Of a DNA stretch of 64,000 bases, positions 25,387 through 34,030 are shown piece by piece. The stretch lies in assembly GCA_019421365.1 (NCBI GenBank), contig JAHZFJ010000022.1:1-64000 (forward strand). The letters run 5' to 3'. Source of the stretch: Lachnospiraceae bacterium. Its GTDB lineage: Bacteria; Bacillota; Clostridia; Lachnospirales; Lachnospiraceae. The stretch's first letter is position 1, and each line of letters opens with the position of its first letter. The notes beneath the pieces are model-generated. The model made no database searches. It saw nothing but the letters and a program-made list of their open reading frames with translations, and was not told the DNA's origin. The position numbers and the translations under genes are program-made.

Positions 25387-27159
25387 TTATAAATAGTTAG
25401 AAAATAATTTTAATTTTATATCTTCATGTGTAATCTTTCCAGCTTTATAATCATTAACAATACGTAGTAGCTGCTGTATGGATACTGCTGCTCCATTTAT
25501 ATTCTTATTACAATTAATCCGTTCTATCTGTTCATGGTATTTCCCTTTAAAATGTCCTGCTACAAACATATAATAATATTCTGTTACATCATTTCCAAAG
25601 TTCTTCCACCACTCATTAGGATTAATACGGATATCACGAGTCTGGTTTTCTCCAATATAGCGCTCCATCTCATCTGCTTGTGAAATTGGTAGCGAATAAC
25701 CACCTGAGTAAGCCTTAGTATCAATGATAATTCCGTAATTTCCTTTAGCTTCTTGTCCACTTCCATCTTCGGTATATATAATGCCATCTGGTTTTCGACT
25801 ACCTCCTAGGTGTAATCCTTCAAAACCACATTCTTCTGTTAGCACCTGCATCGTTTTAAGTTCAAACAAACGATTCTGCTTACTATCATAAGCAAGATCT
25901 AATAAACCTAGGTATTCATGAGAAAGGTGCGTTAGCTCCCCTCTCATCTGTTCTTTTATTGTCTCTACCTCTGATCTTCCTTCTAACCTAGCTGTAGGTA
26001 TTATAAAGTCATTCAGTACATCTTCTAGATAATATAAGTCATTTTTATAGGTTATATTCAGACCAATATTAATTAGTCCCTTAATATCATCCGTTATACT
26101 ACCTTCTTCACAAACTAAACCGCACTCTGTTAACTTCTTTATTAATTGATTTATTGTAATACCTTGTTTTGATTCAGATATGAATTTTAGGAGATATGCT
26201 CTTCTAGTTCTAAGATATTCACGGTCTCCCGCCTTCGTTGCTAACATCTCAAAGCAAACATTCTTGGATAATTTCTTATAAGAACTCTTTCCATTGGTAT
26301 GATTCAGTGCCATAAAACCCTTGGCAGTTATCTGATAAGCCTGTCCAATGGTAACGGTATGCACATCACTCTGAATAGGCACCTGAAACGATTTAGAAAC
26401 CATTTGGACAAGTCCTAACTTAGAGAGCCACTTAGCTATCATTCTAGCGTATTTATCACTAGAACCTTCCCAGTCAGCTTTCATCTTATTAATATCTGAA
26501 GGATCTTTCGTAATAGCCAATGTACGAAGCAAAACGCTTTGTGGTAAACTTGTAAATCCACCTTCACCAATGAATCCTAACTGTTTACCAAGTTCAAACT
26601 TTGTAAGATGTGCATCCCCATCCGCTAACAGACGCAAGATTCGTACGGCTGGAGGATAAGATAGGGCAGCTCTCGTTAATAACTCCGTCTCACCCTTAGT
26701 TAACTCTTCTTCCTCACCTCTAGCCCTAACTAATTCTCTACCTTCTTCTGTTATTTCGAACGTATCATCTTCATAATTATATCGTATGAAATGAAACGCA
26801 TATGCCCAACGTACAAAGTTATCTGCTTGCCATTCTCCGATAAATGGTCTTATCTGGCCCTTCACCGTAGCTTGTACAATACCATTACACCTTGATGCAC
26901 TTCTTGGCTTGAATGCTGTACCAACTAGCTTACTATATGAAATGCGTAGAGGCCTATTATTCAATGCCTCTATAAGCACATCCCTTCCATCCCTCTCCTC
27001 AACTAGTTCAGGTATAATAGAGTGGACTAGGGCTTGATGCATTGGTGAATTTTCATCAAATATTGCCGTAACGTTACATAAACTCCGTAAGTTACTAGGG
27101 TCTTGTACCCAGCCAAACGAACGAAAATTCGCCTTCTCTACCGGCCATACTGTTATCAT
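25387..27159 (-). CDS. FokI-like type IIS restriction endonuclease
   Basis: Full-length relative of FokI (590 residues against about 580). The N-terminal recognition part carries the FokI-like openings FGWVQDPSNL, YSKLVGT and WEGSSDKYARMI. The C-terminal cleavage domain is nearly FokI: GGSRKPDGIIYTEDG, IIIDTKAYSGGYSLP, QADEMERY and NPNEWWKNFG. Catalytic residues Asp458, Asp480 and Lys482 match FokI Asp450, Asp467 and Lys469. The dimer residues Asp496 and Arg500 match Asp483 and Arg487. Of the DNA-contact residues I recall from FokI, Arg79, Trp105, Glu220, Lys225 and Arg228 are kept; Asn217 is Ala228 here. The start has AAAGGAG at seven bases and overlaps the methyltransferase stop by four bases. 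Recognition of GGATG is expected, not proven. Confidence 0.93.
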   Translation of the reverse strand: MITVWPVEKANFRSFGWVQDPSNLRSLCNVTAIFDENSPMHQALVHSIIPELVEERDGRDVLIEALNNRPLRISYSKLVGTAFKPRSASRCNGIVQATVKGQIRPFIGEWQADNFVRWAYAFHFIRYNYEDDTFEITEEGRELVRARGEEEELTKGETELLTRAALSYPPAVRILRLLADGDAHLTKFELGKQLGFIGEGGFTSLPQSVLLRTLAITKDPSDINKMKADWEGSSDKYARMIAKWLSKLGLVQMVSKSFQVPIQSDVHTVTIGQAYQITAKGFMALNHTNGKSSYKKLSKNVCFEMLATKAGDREYLRTRRAYLLKFISESKQGITINQLIKKLTECGLVCEEGSITDDIKGLINIGLNITYKNDLYYLEDVLNDFIIPTARLEGRSEVETIKEQMRGELTHLSHEYLGLLDLAYDSKQNRLFELKTMQVLTEECGFEGLHLGGSRKPDGIIYTEDGSGQEAKGNYGIIIDTKAYSGGYSLPISQADEMERYIGENQTRDIRINPNEWWKNFGNDVTEYYYMFVAGHFKGKYHEQIERINCNKNINGAAVSIQQLLRIVNDYKAGKITHEDIKLKLFSNYL

Positions 27160-29177
27160 ACCTTATCTCCTTTATTATCCATATTGCTATAATCCTTGAC
27201 CTCATAATTAGTTATTAATACTTCCCTGCTGCCACCCCTTGTTGTATTATAGCTTGCATTGGAATAATTAAAATTCAAATCTATCACATTATATTTCTTA
27301 CTCCATGACTCCAATATATCATTATGTTTCCCCTTATGTTCCATAACATTAGATAAAGCAAATTTAATTCCTTTCTTGTCTGCTCTATCTAAGTATCTAT
27401 ATAAACCTCTCTCCTGTTCTTCTTTCCAGTCTTTAAAGCCGCGATTTCCATCATTATAAGTACCTGTTGTTATATAATAAGGAGGATCGCAGTAGATAAA
27501 ATCTCCTTCTGATAAATTGCGAAGGGAAACTTTTCTAAAATCCTTACTTGAGAATGTGATATTCATAGATTGTAGTCGGTCTACGAATAGATAAAGATTT
27601 TTTCTCATATTATCAGAAAACTGGCTTCTGTTTCTTCCAAATGGATTGTTGTATTCCAAATTGTTGTTAAAACGGAATTGATAGTTGAAAGAATAACATG
27701 TCAATGTATATAAATCTATTGGATTTCCGGTCTCATTATAATAATCGCGGAATTTTTTGAATCCTTCTTCATGCTCTTTTGACAATCCATAAACTTCAAT
27801 ATTTTTTTCTATACGATCAATAATCTTATTAATTGGCATCTTCTTAAAAGCTTTATATAATTCAACAATCTTAGTATTAATATCATTGCAAATAATACGG
27901 TCAGCTTGGATATTCATACTAACATTGCAACCGCCACAGAATAAGTCTACAAACGTACGAATATCATTAGGGAATAATGGTATAATCTGTGGTAGTAATT
28001 TATATTTTCCGCCTATATAGTTAAGGGGGCTCTTTATATATTTACCACTGTTATGAATACCTTGCTTCTTGCTTAGTACACTAAGTTTTCCCGAATTATT
28101 CTCCTCTAGTGACTTATCATAATCTAAATTGCCTTCTGATTGTGCTTTTTTAATATAGAATAGATACTCATATAAGGTCTTACCCTCAGAATTCAGTTTA
28201 CCTTTATATTTACGATATGGAATCTTCTTTAATTGATACGTCTTAGGATCACCATAGCGTTTTAGAATGGTTTCTATTTGGTATTCATTCATAAGTCCAT
28301 CACTACTATAGCTTATAATAATATGTGTAAACTTTGCCTCTCGAATTAATGTATCAAAAGCTTCTTCTACTTTTGCTTTAATACAAAATGGTGATTTCAA
28401 CTCCTGATACGAACGAATTCCTGTTACTCCCTTTATTTCAGGACAATCATACTTTGATATCGTCTCTAATAAGTGATAATTTGGCGCATATTGTCTTGAA
28501 TTATAAGGTGGATCTATATATAGAATATCTCCCTCAACCTTCTTTATTAACGTAAGAGCATCCTCATTATAACTATGATTTTGTTTTTCATTATTTACGA
28601 CATCTAAGCGAATCATCTCAAATTTCTTATAAGCACGTTTATCCCAATCCTTCAGATATGCCCCATAGGTCCCCGTAATGTTAGATACATAAGGAACCCC
28701 TTCTAACAATCCAGCGAGAAGATAATAATACGTATTATCATTAATATAGCCTTTATCAAACCAATCGCTAATAGTATTACGTATAAAATCGATCCGTAAT
28801 GCATTCTCATTGGTAAGATACATCCTTTCACACGCTTCATGTGGAGAATAATGTTTCGCAATAAAAAAGGAATCATCTTCATAAGTTACATTTTCTATTT
28901 TAGCCTCTTCTAAGTGAGCAATAGGATCTTCAATTCCTATTTCTCTTAACTTAGTAAAATCAGGCGGTAAATTATTCTCGATGGTTGCCTTTTGCATAAC
29001 ATAGGAAAAATGTAAGATATCGTTTGAAGTAACTGCATATCTTGGTTTAAAATATCTAGCCACAATACCTGTCCCGGCAAATATATCGCAAAATGTTTCT
29101 TCCCTGCTAGTTGTATTCTTTGCAATCATTTTATCTATTTCTTCTAATAATGCAGCTTTACTTCCAATGTATCTCAC
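27156..29177 (-). CDS. FokI-type double adenine-N6 methyltransferase
   Basis: Two Dam-class (D12) methyltransferases fused in one chain, as in M.FokI, so that each half can methylate one strand of an asymmetric site. Domain 1 begins MRYIGSKAALLEEI, with SAM motif DIFAGTG (31-37) and catalytic DPPY (222-225). Domain 2 begins SPLNYIGGKYKLLPQI, with DLFCGG and DPPY (564-567). The start is GTG at 29177, with GGAGG seven bases upstream; the open frame upstream has no better site. It precedes and overlaps the endonuclease gene, the usual protective order. With FokI as model, it should modify the adenines of GGATG and CATCC. Confidence 0.93.
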   Translation of the reverse strand: MRYIGSKAALLEEIDKMIAKNTTSREETFCDIFAGTGIVARYFKPRYAVTSNDILHFSYVMQKATIENNLPPDFTKLREIGIEDPIAHLEEAKIENVTYEDDSFFIAKHYSPHEACERMYLTNENALRIDFIRNTISDWFDKGYINDNTYYYLLAGLLEGVPYVSNITGTYGAYLKDWDKRAYKKFEMIRLDVVNNEKQNHSYNEDALTLIKKVEGDILYIDPPYNSRQYAPNYHLLETISKYDCPEIKGVTGIRSYQELKSPFCIKAKVEEAFDTLIREAKFTHIIISYSSDGLMNEYQIETILKRYGDPKTYQLKKIPYRKYKGKLNSEGKTLYEYLFYIKKAQSEGNLDYDKSLEENNSGKLSVLSKKQGIHNSGKYIKSPLNYIGGKYKLLPQIIPLFPNDIRTFVDLFCGGCNVSMNIQADRIICNDINTKIVELYKAFKKMPINKIIDRIEKNIEVYGLSKEHEEGFKKFRDYYNETGNPIDLYTLTCYSFNYQFRFNNNLEYNNPFGRNRSQFSDNMRKNLYLFVDRLQSMNITFSSKDFRKVSLRNLSEGDFIYCDPPYYITTGTYNDGNRGFKDWKEEQERGLYRYLDRADKKGIKFALSNVMEHKGKHNDILESWSKKYNVIDLNFNYSNASYNTTRGGSREVLITNYEVKDYSNMDNKGDKV

Positions 29178-29230
29178 GTTTCTTCCTCCACATCCCAAAA
29201 CATCCTAGTTGTTATTATAAAGTATATAAT

Positions 29231-29269
29231 AAAAAAAAACAAGAACATATTTTTGGTTTTCATGTCCTT
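29231..29269 (-). terminator. Possible second terminator after ldh
   Basis: AAGAACAT and ATGTCCTT pair with one mismatch and are followed on the - strand by a run of nine or more T. Confidence 0.5.
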
Positions 29270-29277
29270 CAAATACT

Positions 29278-29319
29278 AAAAAGAGGATGAAACCTGTCAC
29301 TTAAGAACAGATTCCATCC
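29278..29319 (-). terminator. Terminator after ldh
   Basis: GGATGAAACCTGT and ACAGATTCCATCC pair with small mismatches; TTTTT follows on the - strand. Confidence 0.7.
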
Positions 29320-29333
29320 CTGCTATTTATTAA

Positions 29334-30290
29334 TTACATATTTAATTTACTAATATATTCTCTAATAACATTTGCTGACTTCTTAAATTTCTCCATCTCA
29401 TCTTCTCTCATGTGTATTTCAAGAACATCAGAGGCACCAGAGCGATTAAGTATAACAGGTACCCCACAAAAGATTCCTTCCTCTTCATATTCCCCTTCTA
29501 ATAACGTAGATACCGGTATAATTTTATTCTCATCATTTAATATTGCTTTGATAATACCTACTGTTGCGGTTGCTATTCCATAATATGTGGTACCTTTCCT
29601 ATTAAGAATCTCCCAACCTGCTCTTGTTGTTTCATGAACAAGTTTATCAAGATTAATATCACCCACAAGCTCTTTATTATCTTCAATTACATCATAGAAA
29701 GCTTTTCCACCAATTGTTACACAAGACCATGGAACCATCTGTGAATCACCATGTTCACCCATTGTATATGCATATACACTCCTTGGATCCACATGCACTA
29801 AATCAGCTATGAAGTTCTTAAGCCTTGCAGAGTCAACGGATGTTCCTGTACCAATAATTTGATTTTTAGGTAATCCAGATATTTTATATACATAGTACGC
29901 CATAATATCTACTGGATTAGATATAATTATGAAGTGTCCGTCAAACCCACTCTTCATAATTGGCTCAACAATACTTTTTACAATCTTTGCAGAGGATTCT
30001 AACATACTTAATCGATTCTGCTCTTGGTTCTCTAACATAGGCGCACTTGCCGTAATAACAACAATATCAACGTCTTTGCAATCTTCATAAGACCCAACTA
30101 CAACTTTCGTATTACGATTTAGATATTCAATTGAATTTTTTAGATCAAGTACTTCTCCATAAGCCTTTTCCCTATTGATATCAATAAGAATAATCTCATC
30201 ACAGACTCCTTGTGTTAATAGACTGAAGGCTGTAGAAGAACCTACAAACCCACAACCTACAATAGCTATTTTACTTCTATTTAATGTCAT
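29334..30290 (-). CDS. ldh: L-lactate dehydrogenase family protein
   Basis: NAD-dependent 2-hydroxyacid dehydrogenase of the LDH/MDH family. The Rossmann loop is IVGCGFVGSSTAF. The catalytic His is in GEHGDSQ, and the substrate-binding Arg in GTGTSVDSARL. The active-site loop normally containing Gln102 (LDH) reads SAPMLENQEQNRLSML here. It is unlike the usual KPGETR loop, so substrate choice (pyruvate or a larger 2-oxo acid) is uncertain. The start at 30290 is supported by AAAGG nine bases upstream; an ATG two codons earlier is too close. A -35 TTGACA promoter and a 29-base palindrome precede it. Length is 318 residues. Confidence 0.87.
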   Translation of the reverse strand: MTLNRSKIAIVGCGFVGSSTAFSLLTQGVCDEIILIDINREKAYGEVLDLKNSIEYLNRNTKVVVGSYEDCKDVDIVVITASAPMLENQEQNRLSMLESSAKIVKSIVEPIMKSGFDGHFIIISNPVDIMAYYVYKISGLPKNQIIGTGTSVDSARLKNFIADLVHVDPRSVYAYTMGEHGDSQMVPWSCVTIGGKAFYDVIEDNKELVGDINLDKLVHETTRAGWEILNRKGTTYYGIATATVGIIKAILNDENKIIPVSTLLEGEYEEEGIFCGVPVILNRSGASDVLEIHMREDEMEKFKKSANVIREYISKLNM

Positions 30291-30314
30291 AATCATTTAC
30301 CTTTGCTTTCTTTT

Positions 30315-30343
30315 TCATCAAGAACTACAGTAGTTCTTGATGA
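30315..30343 (-). promoter_or_regulatory. Perfect palindrome in the ldh leader
   Basis: Two perfect 14-base arms, TCATCAAGAACTAC (30315-30328) and its complement (30330-30343), flank a single central base. It lies between the predicted start of transcription and the ldh ribosome site. No T-run follows, so it is not a terminator. It may be an operator or a 5' mRNA hairpin. Confidence 0.75.
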
Positions 30344-30365
30344 GACTATCTGACTTACCAAAATA

Positions 30366-30394
30366 ATAGTAATTAAAGCTGATTATCATGTCAA
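30366..30394 (-). promoter_or_regulatory. Predicted ldh promoter
   Basis: On the - strand a perfect -35 TTGACA (30394-30389), a 17-base spacer and a -10 TACTAT (30371-30366). Transcription should start near 30359, giving a leader of about 70 bases. Confidence 0.65.
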
Positions 30395-30630
30395 TATTGT
30401 ATTGAACAATCTTTATTAATATTAGTTTTCCATATTAATCATTTATTATTTAATGTTCTCCAAAGTAAAAGTTGAGATTAATAATTGCTCCGAAGTTTGA
30501 GTTATACAATAGTAAATAACTCATTATAATTCAACTCACATAAATTATTATAAAAAAGGGGAAAATTAAGAAATGAAATAACTGTACAGAATTTAATGAA
30601 ACTACCAAGAAACGCCTAATTTTAAACAAC

Positions 30631-30673
30631 AAAAAGTCCCAACCCAGCAGTTCTACGACTGCCAAACTAGGAC
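30631..30673 (-). terminator. Terminator after tRNA-Lys
   Basis: A 16-bp stem with G-T pairs (30636-30651 and 30658-30673), followed on the - strand by TTTTTG. Confidence 0.75.
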
Positions 30674-30679
30674 CTCTAA

Positions 30680-30752
30680 TACGCCAACAGGGGTTCGAAC
30701 CCTGGACACCCTGATTAAGAGTCAGGTGCTCTACCAACTGAGCTATTAGCGC
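30680..30752 (-). tRNA. tRNA-Lys (anticodon CTT)
   Basis: Folds as a full cloverleaf: acceptor GCGCTAA/TTGGCGT (with a G-T at the first pair), D stem GCTC/GAGC, anticodon stem CCTGA/TCAGG with loop CTCTTAA, and T arm CAGGG-TTCGAAC-CCCTG. The anticodon CTT reads AAG. The 3' CCA is not encoded and must be added. It is a single gene with its own terminator. Confidence 0.95.
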
Positions 30753-31037
30753 ATACGTCTTAACGCAAGAATCATTATATCGTACAAAAAAACAAATTGC
30801 AAGTACTTTTTTTATTTTTTTTTAAATATTTTTATAATTGTATTAATTCGAACAATATAAACGATTTATTGCTAAAATGTGTTATATAATATTAGTTCTC
30901 TACTATTGCTAATATTCTTATTTCTTTATATACTAATTAATAAAGTAACTATTCAAAAACTACACTATATCATCATTAATGATACATCCAGTTCGCTAAA
31001 GTGTAATCTAATTATTTATAATAGGGAGGTTTTAAAT

Positions 31038-32273
31038 TTGACTGATTCAACGCAAACACAAGAAGATACCACCTCAAAATCGGACAAATCTTTAATATTG
31101 TCTGATGATATACACTCGCATAAGTTTCAAACAAATCGTAATTATTTTATTATTAGTATATATGCTTTAGCAGTTATAGCTATTGGTACAATTATCATAA
31201 GTCTTATCGTTAACTTTTCGTATACTGTTTCAGCTATAAAGCAAATACTAAATGTACTCTCACCATTTATCGTTGCATTTTTTATCGCATATATTCTAAA
31301 TCCTATCGTTGTTGCTATCGATAATCGTTTTCTATTAAAAACTCTTAAAATTAAACGTGAGGGTGTTAGAAAAGTTTTAGCTATACTTTTATCTTATTTG
31401 ATTGTTATAAGTATAATTGCAATTTCATTAATCTATATTATCCCTGAATTAATTACGACATTATCCGAATTAAACGGTACTGTTGCTAATGTTTCAGAAA
31501 AAGCAGTTTATTATATTCAGAATCTAGAAGAAACATTTCCTTATATTGATTTTGGTATTGTAGAGGATAAGATTACTGGTGCTATTCCTGATATAATAAG
31601 TTATGGGACAAATTTATTTACTAATATATTCCCTAGACTAATTAATATCTCGGTATCCATTATTCGCTTAGTTATTAATATACTATTATCAATTGTTATT
31701 TCTTGTTATATGTTATCAGACAAGAAGACTTTAAAAAAGAATGTAAAACGTGTTATCTACTCTTTCGTTCCTGTACCAAAAGCAAACAACTTCTTTAGCA
31801 ATGTAAAAGAGTGTAACTCAATTTTTAATAAGTTTATTGTTGGTAAAACAATTGATTCACTGATTATTGGTATCATCTGTTATATATTAATGAGGATCTT
31901 ACGACTTGACTATGCTATATTATTAAGCGTAATTGTTGGTATCACTAATATGATTCCATACTTTGGTCCATTCATTGGTGCTGTACCAGGGGTTATTCTA
32001 TTCTTAGTAATCGATCCGGTTAAATCAATTATATTTGCTTTCATGATTCTCGTTTTACAGCAATTTGATGGTTTATACCTCGGCCCTAAGATTCTTGGTG
32101 AATCCACAGGTTTAAAACCTCTTTGGGTTATCTTCGGTATAACAGTAGGTGGTGCATGCCTAGGCGTGGTTGGTATGTTCCTTGGTGTACCTATTACAGC
32201 TGTAATTGCTTACCTAATAGATAAGACAATTACTCATCGTCTAGAACAAAAAAACATCACGGTTGATGAATAA
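31038..32273 (+). CDS. AI-2E family transporter
   Basis: Membrane protein of the AI-2E/PerM family, with about eight helices arranged as an N-terminal pair, a long central extracellular or amphipathic region, and a C-terminal block. Diagnostic parts are LNVLSPFIVAFFIAYILNPIV and the C-terminal LDYAILLSVIVGITNMIPYFGPFIGAVPG and KPLWVIFGITVGGACLGVVGM regions. The start chosen is TTG at 31038, since GGGAGG lies eight bases upstream; the frame stays open for 53 codons before that without support. Some family members export autoinducer-2 and others are Na+/H+ antiporters, so the substrate is undefined. It is monocistronic with a strong terminator. Confidence 0.88.
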   Translation: MTDSTQTQEDTTSKSDKSLILSDDIHSHKFQTNRNYFIISIYALAVIAIGTIIISLIVNFSYTVSAIKQILNVLSPFIVAFFIAYILNPIVVAIDNRFLLKTLKIKREGVRKVLAILLSYLIVISIIAISLIYIIPELITTLSELNGTVANVSEKAVYYIQNLEETFPYIDFGIVEDKITGAIPDIISYGTNLFTNIFPRLINISVSIIRLVINILLSIVISCYMLSDKKTLKKNVKRVIYSFVPVPKANNFFSNVKECNSIFNKFIVGKTIDSLIIGIICYILMRILRLDYAILLSVIVGITNMIPYFGPFIGAVPGVILFLVIDPVKSIIFAFMILVLQQFDGLYLGPKILGESTGLKPLWVIFGITVGGACLGVVGMFLGVPITAVIAYLIDKTITHRLEQKNITVDE

Positions 32274-32283
32274 ACTTGAGCAA

Positions 32284-32330
32284 AAAAAGTGCGTCATAAG
32301 CTTAGTTACCATGCTTATGACGCACTTTTT
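32284..32330. terminator. Bidirectional terminator
   Basis: A perfect 18-bp inverted repeat (32284-32301 and 32313-32330) with A- and T-run ends serves both the AI-2E gene and trxA, which converge. Confidence 0.92.
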
Positions 32331-32338
32331 AAGTTTAA

Positions 32339-32656
32339 TTACATATTTGTTTTAATCTTCTCTTCTAATTGGGCCTTTGAAACTACACCAACAATTGTTT
32401 CTATTACATTGCCATTCTTAATGAATACAATAGTAGGGATACTCATTACTTTGTATTTTGCTGCTGTTGCTGGTGAATTATCAACGTTTAATTTACCAAT
32501 CTTAACTTGGTCTTTAAAACTTTCAGCTAGTTCTTCAACGATTGGCGCCATCATCTTACATGGTCCACACCAATCAGCAAAAAAATCAACAACTGTTAAT
32601 TTTTCACCTTGTAATGCTTCTTGCTCAAAGTTTTCATCTGTAAATATAAATGCCAT
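32339..32656 (-). CDS. trxA: Thioredoxin
   Basis: Disulfide reductase of 105 residues. The active site is WCGPC within VVDFFADWCGPCKMMAP (about residues 23-39), and the cis-proline is in MSIPTIVFIKNG. The start at 32656 (MAFIFTDENFEQE) has GGAGG eight bases before it; the frame is open for five more codons upstream without support. It is typical of a classical Trx1 rather than a redoxin-like homologue. No thioredoxin reductase gene is adjacent. A possible 45-residue gene ends 17 bases upstream and may be in the same transcript. Confidence 0.96.
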   Translation of the reverse strand: MAFIFTDENFEQEALQGEKLTVVDFFADWCGPCKMMAPIVEELAESFKDQVKIGKLNVDNSPATAAKYKVMSIPTIVFIKNGNVIETIVGVVSKAQLEEKIKTNM

Positions 32657-32673
32657 TCTTTTTTCCTCCAATA

Positions 32674-32811
32674 TTATTTTTTCTTTTTACCTACCGATTG
32701 CAATATCTTTTCTACATCATCCCAAGAACGTTTTAAATGTAATGATTTCTTATTAAGTGACATATTTCCACTTAATGAACGTGCGATACTTGACTTAATT
32801 GATTTCCCCAT
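32674..32811 (-). CDS. Possible 45-residue basic protein upstream of trxA
   Basis: An open frame encoding MGKSIKSSIARSLSG, then an Asn/Lys/Leu-rich middle, and ending in WDDVEKILQSVGKKKK. It is strongly basic and has no membrane segment. It ends 17 bases before trxA on the same strand. The candidate ribosome site GAAAGGG lies 13 bases before this ATG and only one base before an alternative ATG at 32823, so start support is weak. Codon composition looks like neighbouring genes, and the region is otherwise unexplained. I do not recognise it and it may not be coding. Confidence 0.4.
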   Translation of the reverse strand: MGKSIKSSIARSLSGNMSLNKKSLHLKRSWDDVEKILQSVGKKKK

Positions 32812-32953
32812 ATATAAAACCATACCCTTTCAAGAAATAACTCTATATAATACAATTCTATTATATGCAGTTAATTAAGTTTCACACATATATATTATGA
32901 AAGTTCTTAGATGTTAATGATAGGATTAACTCACTATAACTCTTTTAATCTTA

Positions 32954-33589
32954 CTAACGATATGCAACTAGTCGGTTAATTGGTTTTCCTTCTGCAACAA
33001 ATTTCTCCTCATACTCAGTCATAATATTGCCTTCTACAAACTCACTATTATGAAGATCATAAGTTACATCTTTTAGTTTCCAGTTAGCTTGAGGTATCTC
33101 TTCTACTGAAAAATCAAACAACTCACGATTATCAGTTTTAAAGACTACTACTCCATCTTTCTTAAGAATTGTATTATATCTTCCAAAGAATTCTTTTGAA
33201 GTTAATCTTCTCTTGGCATGTCGTTCTTTCGGCCATGGGTCCGAGAAATTAAGATATATCTGACTTACTTCACCTTCTTCAAAGATATTTACGATTTCTT
33301 CTGCATCCATTCTTATAAAATATAAGTTTTCAATATCTAATTCATTACGCTTTTCAATTGCTCTTATAAGAACACTTGAAAACTTTTCAATTCCAATATA
33401 ATTAATATTAGGATTGTTACTTGCTAAAGTCTGAATGAACTTCCCCTTGCCCATTCCGATTTCTATATGAATAGGATTATTGTTTTGAAATAATTCTCTC
33501 CACTTTCCTTTATATTCTTCTGGATTATGAATAACAAACTGACTGGAAGCAATACTTTCTCTTGCACCTTTCACATTTCTTAATCTCAT
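32954..33589 (-). CDS. trmB: tRNA (guanine-N7)-methyltransferase
   Basis: Makes m7G46 in tRNA variable loops. The start MRLRNVKGA is the standard N-terminus; the SAM loop is IEIGMGKGKFI. The conserved FSDPWPKERHAKRRL contains the catalytic block, with TEYEEKF near the C-terminus. The length of 211 residues is normal. Position 33589 has a weak ribosome site (GGA eight bases away). A stronger site (AAAGGAG) is 7 bases before an in-frame TTG at 33634, so a 15-residue longer form (starting at the conserved leader element) is possible. Confidence 0.95.
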   Translation of the reverse strand: MRLRNVKGARESIASSQFVIHNPEEYKGKWRELFQNNNPIHIEIGMGKGKFIQTLASNNPNINYIGIEKFSSVLIRAIEKRNELDIENLYFIRMDAEEIVNIFEEGEVSQIYLNFSDPWPKERHAKRRLTSKEFFGRYNTILKKDGVVVFKTDNRELFDFSVEEIPQANWKLKDVTYDLHNSEFVEGNIMTEYEEKFVAEGKPINRLVAYR

Positions 33590-33629
33590 GTTTATTTCCA
33601 TGCATATCATAAGCTTACTTACAATAAAT

Positions 33630-33649
33630 AGCAATGCATGGCTCCTTTC
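33630..33649 (-). promoter_or_regulatory. Conserved leader element, copy 2
   Basis: On the - strand this reads GAAAGGAGCCATGCATTGCT, one base different from 22659-22678. Here the ATG opens a six-codon frame (MHCYLL then stop), upstream of trmB. Confidence 0.6.
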
Positions 33650-34011
33650 AATATATTTTGCCTAATTGTACTTTAAATTATAATTATATATTGTAAATTA
33701 GTCAAATAGTTTAATCAGTAATATTTATTCATTATTATGTTTATTTATACTGTAAAAAATAATACTTTCTTAATCTATTATTGTTAATACCAATCCCAAA
33801 AAACCTAGAAAAAAGCCTATTTCTTCTAAGTAATATAATTTAATGTAAATAACTTTTTTAATAAAAATGAATACTTTTGCAATTTGCATAAAAATAAACA
33901 ACTTATACTTTTTATCATTGCTTTTTTCTCCCTTTTTACTATAGCTTTTTTTTAAAAAAGGAGTATTATGTAATGTGTGTTTGAATTCTATTTCTTTTTT
34001 TAGCTATTTCG

Positions 34012-34030
34012 TATATAACACCTGTTATAT
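34012..34030 (+). promoter_or_regulatory. Palindrome upstream of V-ATPase operon
   Basis: ATATAACA and TGTTATAT are perfect 8-base arms around CCC, about 40 bases before the first start codon of the operon. It is a candidate operator or leader hairpin. Confidence 0.5.

Larger units (their letters stand above)
30291..30679. other. Spacer between ldh and tRNA-Lys
   Basis: About 390 AT-rich bases. Contains the ldh promoter and leader palindrome and, on the right, the tRNA terminator (30631-30673). The middle (30400-30630) shows no gene or clear structure. Confidence 0.5.

Noticed and set aside
30531..30737. Open frame running through tRNA-Lys
   Set aside because: It covers the tRNA and its terminator; a translation product there is not credible.
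32289..32756. A + strand frame of 155 codons opposite trxA
   Set aside because: Shadow of trxA and the small upstream frame; no ribosome site and begins inside a terminator.
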